Part shown: piece by piece, positions 6,678 to 13,087 of the stretch
Numbering within the stretch: position 1 is the stretch's first letter
How the letters are laid out: each line of letters opens with the position of its first letter
Source of the DNA: UBA3478 sp964217345
GTDB taxonomy: Bacteria > Bacteroidota > Bacteroidia > Flavobacteriales > Flavobacteriaceae
Reading direction: 5' to 3'
Length of the DNA: 15,484 nt
NCBI GenBank assembly: GCA_964217345.1
Contig: CAXPJI010000005.1
Span: 1-15,484, forward strand
Position numbers and translations under genes: made by a program
Notes under the pieces: generated by a model
What the model was told of the DNA's origin: nothing
Seen by the model: the letters and a program-made list of their open reading frames with translations, nothing else
The model's database searches: none

Positions 6678-7295
6678 CTAAATGTGTTTTTGAAATACGC
6701 CGAACAAGAAGTTTTGGGAGCCTCCCATAGGAGTGATGTGAACTGCTCTCAGCGTTTTCAGGGTTTTAAGATCAGCGATTGCCATACAGTGTTGTAAGGC
6801 CTCCTCGTTGTATTGTTTGATGTCAAGAGCGCTACATTTTTTTGGACCCTCTGTAGAGAATCCTCCAATGATAGCATATCCTTTTGTGGCCTTCCTAAGG
6901 ATACTCAGGTATTGATTAATCGCATCCTCTGTGATTTGAAAGTGAAACGAGGCCCGATCATGCCAAAGCGTATACGTAGTATCAGGACTGAAGTCGAGAA
7001 TATCTGAAACCACCCACTTCACTTTGTTCGCATCAGACTGTAATCGTTCTTTAGCTCTTTCAATAGCGGCAGCTGATATATCGAGAACAGTTAAGTTCGT
7101 GTATCCTTCCTTTAACAGGTAATCGACAAGATGACTGTCACCTCCACCTACATCGATGATGCTCGCGTCTTTTGAAAGGTTAAGTTCTTCAATAAGCCCA
7201 ATCGAAGTGGTTGGAGTTTCTTGTGTCCAACTTACCTCGTGGGGCTGTTTTGTAGTATAAATATGTTCCCAGTGGTCTTTCAGGTTGTTTTCCAT
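6678..7295 (-). CDS. Class I SAM-dependent methyltransferase (second, distinct family)
   Basis: The frame can be extended to a GTG at 7334, but the ATG at 7295 is preferred: it lies 2 nt after the acetyltransferase stop and starts at the conserved M-E-N-N-L-K-D-H-W-E-H-I-Y-T-T-K segment. The 205-aa product has motif I I-I-D-V-G-G-G-D-S-H (46-55), acidic Asp72 (V-L-D-I-S), a V-S-D-I-L motif (96-100) and W-H-D-R-A-S-F-H-F (111-119). The D-H-W-x-x-x-Y...E-V-S-W-T-Q opening is typical of a subgroup of SAM methyltransferases with unassigned or protein and small-molecule substrates. It acts in the cytoplasm; the substrate cannot be predicted. It sits between the GNAT gene and the other methyltransferase gene, with gaps of 2 and 5 nt, which implies co-transcription. 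Confidence 0.9.
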   Translation of the reverse strand: MENNLKDHWEHIYTTKQPHEVSWTQETPTTSIGLIEELNLSKDASIIDVGGGDSHLVDYLLKEGYTNLTVLDISAAAIERAKERLQSDANKVKWVVSDILDFSPDTTYTLWHDRASFHFQITEDAINQYLSILRKATKGYAIIGGFSTEGPKKCSALDIKQYNEEALQHCMAIADLKTLKTLRAVHITPMGGSQNFLFGVFQKHI

Positions 7296-7297
7296 AA

Positions 7298-7864
7298 CTA
7301 TTCTGTTTTCCAATCCCAAAGTACGATATCCCACTCAGCATTTCCATATTCGATTTTGTGAATGATTTGAAACCCGGCCCTTAAATGAGTTCGAAGCGAC
7401 CGCGGGTTATTGCAATCCACGTCTGTAATGCAATAATCAAAGAAGCCTGAGTAACTTTCTTGATACTTCTTGTAGAGTCCTTGGGCGATTCCCCGTCTAC
7501 CATAGTCGCTATCAACACAAAGTTGTCCAACCACGGTATAGTTCGTGTCTTTGAGCGGATGACTATCAAATGATAGTCTGTTTATTTGAATAAATAAATC
7601 GTCGAGCAGATTGTGGCAGCCTATAATTCTGGGATCGGTGACTAGGGCATATCCGACTACCTTGTCGCCATCTTTTGCAATAATGGACGGAAGTAAACTG
7701 TGCATTTTTTCGAGTAGTGAAATCTCATATTCTGCAGTAACAAAACCGGTCGTTTCCCGAAGCTCAGGGGCAATAGATTCTTTCTGATGTCTTTTTTGAA
7801 TATCCTTAATCTGTCGAATTTCATCGAGGGATTTTGTCAGGTGAAAGGTGATTGGTTGATTCAC
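7298..7864 (-). CDS. GNAT-family N-acetyltransferase
   Basis: This 188-aa protein resembles a GCN5-related acetyltransferase. An N-terminal helix pair is followed by strands with the I-I-A-K-D-G-D-K-V-V-G-Y-A-L turn (61-74), the beta-4 strand V-V-G-Q-L-C-V (111-117), the acetyl-CoA pyrophosphate loop Y-G-R-R-G-I-A-Q-G-L-Y (121-131) and the late N-P-R-S-L-R-T-H-L-R-A-G-F motif (153-165) typical of GNAT proteins. It should transfer an acetyl group from acetyl-CoA to an amine; the acceptor is unknown. The start is a GTG at 7864; no in-frame ATG exists upstream before the non-coding region, and the next internal Met (residue 54) would cut the fold. It is the first gene of the leftward six-gene run. 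Its upstream region is the 128-bp divergent intergenic stretch shared with the GLPGLI operon. Confidence 0.88.
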   Translation of the reverse strand: MNQPITFHLTKSLDEIRQIKDIQKRHQKESIAPELRETTGFVTAEYEISLLEKMHSLLPSIIAKDGDKVVGYALVTDPRIIGCHNLLDDLFIQINRLSFDSHPLKDTNYTVVGQLCVDSDYGRRGIAQGLYKKYQESYSGFFDYCITDVDCNNPRSLRTHLRAGFQIIHKIEYGNAEWDIVLWDWKTE

Positions 7865-7918
7865 AGAAGGTGATTTTTTAAAAGAATAAGGTAGGCGATT
7901 TCTTGATGTTGAAGATTT

Positions 7919-7947
7919 TTTGTAACCGTATTTTGTTTATACTTTTT
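7919..7947 (+). promoter_or_regulatory. Possible Bacteroidota-type promoter of the GLPGLI operon
   Basis: A TTTG at 7919-7922 is followed after 17 nt by TACTTTTT at 7940-7947, close to the Bacteroidota consensus of TTTG (-33) and TAnnTTTG (-7), with the final G replaced by T. Transcription would begin near 7952-7955, giving a leader of about 40 nt. The -7 element overlaps the left arm of the inverted repeat at 7931-7987. In such an AT-rich region this match can arise by chance, so confidence is low. Confidence 0.3.
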
Positions 7948-7987
7948 TAGTCTTTGTTTAAGAATTTAAAAGTATCTTTAAACAAAA
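7931..7987 (+). repeat. 16-bp interrupted inverted repeat just before the GLPGLI start
   Basis: The left arm TTTTGTTT-ATACTTTT (7931-7946) is exactly complementary to the right arm AAAAGTAT (7968-7975) plus AAACAAAA (7980-7987). A 4-nt CTTT insertion (7976-7979) splits the right arm. All 16 positions pair, and the loop is 21 nt (7947-7967). The right arm ends 5 nt before the ATG at 7993. It could be an operator-like dyad overlapping the proposed promoter. If transcription starts further upstream, it could instead form an AU-rich leader hairpin that hides the start region. The repeat is seen directly; its role is inferred. Confidence 0.6.
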
Positions 7988-7992
7988 AAGTT

Positions 7993-8793
7993 ATGTTACG
8001 ACTAATTACGCTTTTTATAGTCTACGTTCTTTTGACTGTAAATCCTTTGTATGAAACTCAGGAGATCCAAGGAAAGGCAACCTATTACTCTAAGAGTAAA
8101 ATGGATTTGGGTTCATGGGGAGCACGAATGAGTGAAGCTCAGAAGAAGCAAATACAAGCTCGTTTAAAGAATCGTTTAGAGAAAACTTACACACTTTATT
8201 TCAATAAGACCGAATCTGTATTCACTGAAGATTATCGCTTAGATGCTGTGAGTGGAGCAACTGATAGTTGGGGAAGTAATTTTGCGCGTGGAGAACAGTA
8301 TAAGAATATTGTAGATAGCTCTTTAGTTCAATCTCAAGAATTCTATGGTAAAAAGTTTTTAGTTAAAGACAACCTACAAGAATTTCAGTGGGTAATGACC
8401 AAAGAGACTAAACGTATTGGTAATTACCTCTGCTTCAAAGCGATCGCTACAGTCCCTACCAACGAATTGAACTGGTTTGATTTCTCATGGAATGACTTAC
8501 AAAATACCGAGGAGAATAAGGAGATCGATATGACTCCTGTAGAGGCATGGTATACTCTTCAAATTCCAATTGGCCATGGCCCTGCAGAGTATTGGGGATT
8601 ACCTGGTTTTATTCTTGAGGTAAGTTCAGGGAACACCACCATTCTTTGTTCAGAGATCATTATCAATCCACAAGACAAAATTAAAATTGAGGCTCCAGAT
8701 AAAGGAGAGATAGTAGGAATTGATACGTATCGAGAAACAGTAAGATCCAAGATGCAGGAAATGAGAAACGGTTATAGTAGAAGAAGGAACTAA
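7993..8793 (+). CDS. GLPGLI family protein
   Basis: The frame is open from 7954, but the first ATG is at 7993 after an A-rich stretch, giving a 266-aa product. It starts with a hydrophobic export signal or anchor (residues 1-18). The hallmark is near the C-terminus: G-P-A-E-Y-W-G-L-P-G-F-I-L-E-V (196-210), matching the GLPGLI family (TIGR01200) of Bacteroidota with Phe-Ile in place of Leu-Ile. Upstream of it are the expected features: a Y-x-x-D-A-V-S-G-A-T segment (81-90), an F-Q-W-V-M-T-K-E-T-K-R-I-G-N-Y-L-C-F-K-A strand pair (131-150; its Cys147 may pair with Cys219) and a V-E-A-W-Y-T strand (183-188). The tail (251-266) is strongly basic. The family has no established function but is often encoded next to large outer-membrane barrel proteins, as here. 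Its TAA stop shares an A with the next gene's ATG (TAATG), so the two are translationally coupled. Confidence 0.92.
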   Translation: MLRLITLFIVYVLLTVNPLYETQEIQGKATYYSKSKMDLGSWGARMSEAQKKQIQARLKNRLEKTYTLYFNKTESVFTEDYRLDAVSGATDSWGSNFARGEQYKNIVDSSLVQSQEFYGKKFLVKDNLQEFQWVMTKETKRIGNYLCFKAIATVPTNELNWFDFSWNDLQNTEENKEIDMTPVEAWYTLQIPIGHGPAEYWGLPGFILEVSSGNTTILCSEIIINPQDKIKIEAPDKGEIVGIDTYRETVRSKMQEMRNGYSRRRN

Positions 8794-11507
8794 TGCAACT
8801 CTTTACCAGACTTTCTCTGACCGTTTTGTTATTGCTTTCGGTCGCTAACTTAACTGCCCAAGTTAAATTTCAAGGTGTTGTTCGGGATACTGTGGGTAAA
8901 CCCATTGAAATGGCAAGTGTTGTCCTTATCAAGAAAGCCTCTGAAGAGGTAATTTCTTATGGTATTACTTCTGAAGATGGTAAATTCTCGATCAAGGCGG
9001 AGCCAAACACCGCCTTTGAAGCACAAATAAGTGCATTTGGTCTTCGAACAATCACAGAACTCCTTGATTTTAAAGATCAAGATATCTTCAAAGAGTATGT
9101 AATGACTAACAATATCGTTCTTGACGAGGTCGTAGTGAAATTACCGGTCACGGTAAGTGGAGATACGATTAGTTACGATGCAGACTCATTTAAGAATGGA
9201 TCGGAGCGAAAATTAGAAGACATAATAGATAACCTCCCGGGTGTTGAAATTAATGATAATAATCAAATCGAAGTTGAGGGAAAGGTCGTTAACAAACTCT
9301 TAGTGAATGGTAAAGAGTTTTTCGAAGGAGATACTAAGATAGGAACGAAAAATATCCCTTCAAATGTTGTCGATAAGATTCAAGTACTTCGCAATTATTC
9401 TGAGGTTTCACAATTAAATTCTGTACGTAGTTCACAAGATAACATCGCTATCAATATTCAATTAAAAAAAGGGAAAGAGAGTTTTGTCTTTGGAAATGTA
9501 ACCGCAGGAGGAGGTGATTCACCCAGCGAAGACTTATATGTAGTTCAGCCTAAGATCTTTTATTATAATCCGAAGTACAGTATTAACTGGATCAGTGATT
9601 TAAATAATATTGGAGAGATAGCGCTAACGCGTCGAGACATACAAGGATTGACTGGAAGATTTCAAGCAGGCAATACGAAAAGTGGAACCCAAATCAACCT
9701 AGGTAATAACAATCTTAATTTCAATACCAACCAAAACAATGCTCTTTACATTGAGAATAAGTTGAGCTCGATTAACTTCAGCTATTCTCCGAAACCTAAC
9801 TTAGATCTCAGTGGTTTTGCAATTTATAATTACAACAGAGCTGACTCTAGACAAGATCGGTTGATTCAATACACCGATTCGAGTCTCAATATTCCTGATG
9901 AAGAAACTCAGGAAATAGGAGAAGAGCGTTCTAGGCAACTCGTGGCAAAATTTGGAGCGAGCTTTAAACCCAATGTAAATCATCAAATAGACTATGATTT
10001 TTTTGCTCGTGTCTCAGATGATGCTCAACTAATTGGTACAAACTCTTCGGTGGTTGGAAACACTACGGAGAATGAAACGATTACTCCTATTTCATTCAAT
10101 CAAAATTTCAATTATTACCTAACCCTATCAGAAAATGATATTCTCTCCTTAGAGATTGAACATGTCATAAGGGAAGAAAACCCCTATTACAATGCTCTTT
10201 TAGAAAATAATGAGTTTGGTGTTTTTCAGTCTACCGCAACAGCCCTTGGGTTTAATCTTGATCAATCCATTTTTGATATTGGACAGAATAGAGAGATTAT
10301 CTCAAATCAGTTTGATGGGAAAATTGATTACTATCATATCGTAAGTAGTAAGGCGAATCTAAATATCACCCTTGGTGCGATTCTTAGTAAGCAGACCTTT
10401 GATTCAGAGATCTTTCAAATCTTAGATAATGGCAATACCAATAGCCTTACGACAGAGACATCCGTTTTTGCTACAGTGAATAACACAGAATCTGATTTTA
10501 CCGATTATTACGCGGGCATGTATTATCGTCTTCGCTTAGGTAAGTTTACTTTCAATCCTGGATTTTCAGTTCATCAATATGAGAATCGAAACGTTCAGTT
10601 ATCGAACATAACATTTAGTGAATCATTCACCAGATTTTTACCTGACTTTGAAACACGATTTCAGATAAAAAAGAGTGAGTCTCTAACTTTTAATTATCGA
10701 GTATTTAATCAGTTTACTGATGTTTCTAGGCTAGCCCGAAGTCTTATTATGAACAACTATAATAGTTTTCAATACGGTGAGCCTACCCTTACTAATGGGG
10801 TTACAAGAACACTCAGTTTATTGTATCAAAGCTTTAATCTTTTTAATAATACAAATGTCTTCTTCAGAGGAGCCTATTCGAAAAATATTGACCCTATCCG
10901 TTCTCTCACGAATTTTGAAAATGTAATTCGAACCAACACATTCTTTAACTCTGGATTTGCAGATGAGAATGCTAATTTCAGCGGAAGAATTCAAAAAACA
11001 GTAGGTAAGCTTCGTTTTTCAACTAATGCTTCTTTGAATTACAATAAACTAAATCAGTTTATACAGGGAAGACAGTCTGTGAATGAAGGTATTAGTAAAA
11101 CTATTGGTCCTGGTCTCAACACGAATTTCAGGTATGCTCCGAATATAAGATTGGGGTATCGTTATAGTGTAACAGATAACAACCAAGGGAATCGTAAAAC
11201 ACAGTTTATACGAAATTCAGTGACCGCTTCTTTTGATGCTTACATTAAAAAGAGTATTACCCTCGAGATTGATTATAGCTATAACGATCAATCGAATGAA
11301 CAAGACAAATTTACTTTTCAGACTTTAAACGCTTCTTTAAAGTATCGAAGAGATAAAGATTCTAAGTGGGAGTACGAGTTAAGAGGCTCAAATCTTTTGA
11401 ATATCGATGCCCAAATTCAAAACACTGCTAATAATATTTCTGTTTTTTCTTCTCAGACCTTTATTCAGCCTAGATTATTAACTGCAAGAGTCATATATTC
11501 TTTGTAA
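8793..11507 (+). CDS. Outer-membrane beta-barrel protein with carboxypeptidase-regulatory-like and plug-like domains (TonB-dependent-receptor-like, GLPGLI partner)
   Basis: This 904-aa protein has a signal peptide (1-22, ending L-T-A-Q). A carboxypeptidase-regulatory-like beta-sandwich follows (about 24-105; G-K-P-I-E-M-A-S-V-V-L then E-D-G-K-F-S-I). After the L-D-E-V-V-V junction (110-115) comes a plug-like region (about 116-225) with L-E-D-I-I-D-N-L-P-G-V-E-I (141-153) and K-L-L-V-N-G-K-E-F-F-E-G-D (168-180). The remaining 670 residues are rich in Asn, Ser and aromatics in alternating amphipathic strands, fitting a large outer-membrane barrel. This is the OMP_b-brl_3 type rather than a classical siderophore receptor, since the conserved NVRG-type plug motifs of those are absent. 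Start coupling (TAATG) to the GLPGLI gene argues for a working partnership, perhaps periplasmic protein plus outer-membrane channel. Substrate unknown. Confidence 0.9.
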   Translation: MQLFTRLSLTVLLLLSVANLTAQVKFQGVVRDTVGKPIEMASVVLIKKASEEVISYGITSEDGKFSIKAEPNTAFEAQISAFGLRTITELLDFKDQDIFKEYVMTNNIVLDEVVVKLPVTVSGDTISYDADSFKNGSERKLEDIIDNLPGVEINDNNQIEVEGKVVNKLLVNGKEFFEGDTKIGTKNIPSNVVDKIQVLRNYSEVSQLNSVRSSQDNIAINIQLKKGKESFVFGNVTAGGGDSPSEDLYVVQPKIFYYNPKYSINWISDLNNIGEIALTRRDIQGLTGRFQAGNTKSGTQINLGNNNLNFNTNQNNALYIENKLSSINFSYSPKPNLDLSGFAIYNYNRADSRQDRLIQYTDSSLNIPDEETQEIGEERSRQLVAKFGASFKPNVNHQIDYDFFARVSDDAQLIGTNSSVVGNTTENETITPISFNQNFNYYLTLSENDILSLEIEHVIREENPYYNALLENNEFGVFQSTATALGFNLDQSIFDIGQNREIISNQFDGKIDYYHIVSSKANLNITLGAILSKQTFDSEIFQILDNGNTNSLTTETSVFATVNNTESDFTDYYAGMYYRLRLGKFTFNPGFSVHQYENRNVQLSNITFSESFTRFLPDFETRFQIKKSESLTFNYRVFNQFTDVSRLARSLIMNNYNSFQYGEPTLTNGVTRTLSLLYQSFNLFNNTNVFFRGAYSKNIDPIRSLTNFENVIRTNTFFNSGFADENANFSGRIQKTVGKLRFSTNASLNYNKLNQFIQGRQSVNEGISKTIGPGLNTNFRYAPNIRLGYRYSVTDNNQGNRKTQFIRNSVTASFDAYIKKSITLEIDYSYNDQSNEQDKFTFQTLNASLKYRRDKDSKWEYELRGSNLLNIDAQIQNTANNISVFSSQTFIQPRLLTARVIYSL

Positions 11508-11516
11508 AAAACAGGT

Positions 11517-11729
11517 ATGAACAAACACGTTAGAATTCTGACTAGTAGTGCAATTATCGTTCAAGGAGCTGCACAAATGTTAAAGGAACAAGGTATTATT
11601 CCACTGATTAAAAACATCAATGAATCGGGTCGGCTTGCCGGTTTCGGAACTTTACCTGAAGAGGTAGAACTGCATGTTTTAGAATCAGAGGCCGAAGCGG
11701 CGCTTGAGCTTATCAAAGACCTTGCTTAA
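11517..11729 (+). CDS. Small DUF2007-type protein
   Basis: This 70-aa protein resembles the DUF2007 family (PF09413, annotated as putative signal-transducing protein). It has a ferredoxin-like pattern: strand V-R-I-L-T-S (5-10), a helix over residues 11-25 containing A-A-Q-M-L-K-E-Q-G-I, strand P-L-I-K-N (29-33), strand V-E-L-H-V (50-54), and a final helix with A-E-A-A-L-E-L-I (59-66). There is no signal peptide, so it should be cytoplasmic. It starts 9 nt after the barrel protein stop, so it is likely the last gene of the GLPGLI operon. Its TAA stop directly abuts that of the convergent MFS gene with no intervening base. DUF2007 domains are thought to bind a ligand or partner protein, but none is established. 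Whether it works with its operon partners or is simply co-transcribed is unknown. Confidence 0.85.
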   Translation: MNKHVRILTSSAIIVQGAAQMLKEQGIIPLIKNINESGRLAGFGTLPEEVELHVLESEAEAALELIKDLA

Positions 11730-12992
11730 TTACTCACTTTTTTCGTGAGCTTCAAGATCACTCTCTAAATCTAATTTTCTAAAACTAGGTGAGATTATAC
11801 CTGTGGTTAAAACGGTTAGAATGGTCATGCTGCCGCCAAATACAACAGCGGTTACAGTTCCCATTAATTTTGCAGTTAATCCACTTTCAAAGGCTCCAAG
11901 TTCATTCGATGAACCTACGAACATGGTATTTACCGAAGCGACCCTACCTCGCATATGATCAGGTGTTTTTAGCTGCAGGATTGTCTGGCGTATTACCATA
12001 GAAACTCCATCGGTGACTCCGCTAAAGAATAGTGCGACTACTGAAACCCAGAAGATGGTTGAAAGTCCAAATACAATGATTGAGATACCAAACCCGAATA
12101 CAGCTACTAAGAGTTTGAGTCCAGCCTTTCTACTTATAGGGATATAGGCGGTAATCAGCATGGTTAAAAAAGCACCAACCGCTGGGGCTGCTCGTAAAAT
12201 TCCGAAGCCTTCGGATCCGACCTTCAGAATGTCTTGAGCGAAGACGGGGAGCAAGGCTACTGCACCTCCGAAAAGAACAGCAATCATGTCTAGACTAAGT
12301 GCGCCTAGAATGGCCTTAGTACTGAATACAAAGCGAACACCCTCTTTTAAACTTTCAAGAACAGGTTCTCCGATTTTAGGGTTTAATACTGGTTTTTTAG
12401 AGATTAAGGTTCCTAAAATAAGCGCGACCATTACCAGTATAAATACGATGCATAAAGACCAGTGAATACCAATCCAATTAATGGTGAAGCCTCCTACAGC
12501 AGGTCCTAGTATCGAAGCCATCTGCCAGGTTGAACTACTCCAGGTAGCTGCGTTCGGATACACCTTTTTAGGAACAATCAGTGCAATTAGCGAAAAAATG
12601 GTTGGGCCAAAAAACGATCTGAGGAGTCCTCCAAAAAAAACAAAGGCGTAAATCGCATAAAGAATGGTGTTTGTACTCCAAGTAATTGAGTCCCCGGAGA
12701 TGAAGAATAAGCCTAGACTAATGAGAGAAAAAAGGCTAATAATCTTCAGAAATAGATTGCGTTTTTCTTTTTGATCAACGATATGGCCCGCAAATAAGGC
12801 CATACCAAGAGCAGGTATGATTTCCATCAGACCGATAATTCCTAAAGAAAGTGGGTCTTTAGTGAGTGAATACACTTGCCATTCGACGACAATGAACTGC
12901 ATTGACCAGGCAAAAACTAAAACAAATCGAAGGGCTAAAAAGATGTTGAACTCTTTTATTCTAAGAGCAGCGTAAGGATCTCTTTTTGCCAT
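11730..12992 (-). CDS. MFS transporter, MFS_3 (EntS-like) exporter type
   Basis: This 420-aa inner-membrane protein has about 12 hydrophobic segments and the features of the MFS_3 group (PF05977, which includes the enterobactin exporter EntS). These are the motif-A loop G-H-I-V-D-Q-K-E-K-R (69-78), a P-A-V-G-G-F segment (164-169), and the conserved late region R-Q-T-I-L-Q-L-K-T-P-D-H-M-R-G-R-V (335-351) followed by S-V-N-T-M-F-V-G-S-S-N-E-L-G (353-366). It should export a small molecule by proton antiport; the substrate is unknown. Placement 95 bp downstream of a TonB-dependent receptor on the same strand suggests a role in metal or siderophore handling, but this is inference. The ATG at 12992 comes straight after a terminator-like hairpin and T5. 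The next in-frame Met is residue 31, inside the first helix, so the start is unlikely to be misplaced downstream. Confidence 0.92.
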   Translation of the reverse strand: MAKRDPYAALRIKEFNIFLALRFVLVFAWSMQFIVVEWQVYSLTKDPLSLGIIGLMEIIPALGMALFAGHIVDQKEKRNLFLKIISLFSLISLGLFFISGDSITWSTNTILYAIYAFVFFGGLLRSFFGPTIFSLIALIVPKKVYPNAATWSSSTWQMASILGPAVGGFTINWIGIHWSLCIVFILVMVALILGTLISKKPVLNPKIGEPVLESLKEGVRFVFSTKAILGALSLDMIAVLFGGAVALLPVFAQDILKVGSEGFGILRAAPAVGAFLTMLITAYIPISRKAGLKLLVAVFGFGISIIVFGLSTIFWVSVVALFFSGVTDGVSMVIRQTILQLKTPDHMRGRVASVNTMFVGSSNELGAFESGLTAKLMGTVTAVVFGGSMTILTVLTTGIISPSFRKLDLESDLEAHEKSE

Positions 12993-13059
12993 AAAAAGCC
13001 GATGTGTTTGAAAATTCTTTTACCAATGTATGGAATTTTAGAAGGCCAAACACACCGAC
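12993..13059 (-). terminator. Intrinsic-terminator-like hairpin between the TonB receptor and MFS genes
   Basis: On the minus strand the arm GTCGGTGTGTTTG (13059-13047) pairs with CAAACACATCGGC (13010-12998). It is followed at once by TTTTT (12997-12993) and then by the MFS ATG. In minus-strand RNA the stem is 13 continuous pairs, because the two non-Watson-Crick positions are U-G and G-U. In plus-strand RNA the same positions would be C-A and A-C mismatches. Inside, AAAATTC (13039-13033) pairs with GAATTTT (13017-13011) around a 15-nt loop, with a 7-nt bulge on one side. This fits a terminator for the receptor transcript. Because it abuts the next start codon, it may act as an attenuator of the MFS gene. 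Confidence 0.75.
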
Positions 13060-13087
13060 CTAATCGATTTAAATAGCGCTTAGGGAA

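Larger units (their letters stand above)
7865..7992. other. AT-rich divergent intergenic region
   Basis: This is the longest gene-free stretch in the window (128 bp) and separates two oppositely transcribed operons, so it should contain the promoters of both. It is very AT-rich, with many T- and A-runs. The half nearest the plus-strand gene holds a 16-bp inverted repeat and several copies of TTTGTTTA or its complement. I could not find a convincing promoter for the leftward GNAT operon. Confidence 0.7.

Noticed and set aside
7954..7992. Upstream start at 7954 for the GLPGLI protein
   Set aside because: The codon there is TTG, and the extra 13 codons lie mostly within the inverted repeat; the ATG at 7993 follows an A-rich stretch and starts the export signal.
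11733..11749. CTCAC...GTGAG hairpin just past the DUF2007 stop as a terminator
   Set aside because: The stem is only 5 bp with the T-run in the loop rather than after the stem, and it lies inside the MFS coding end.
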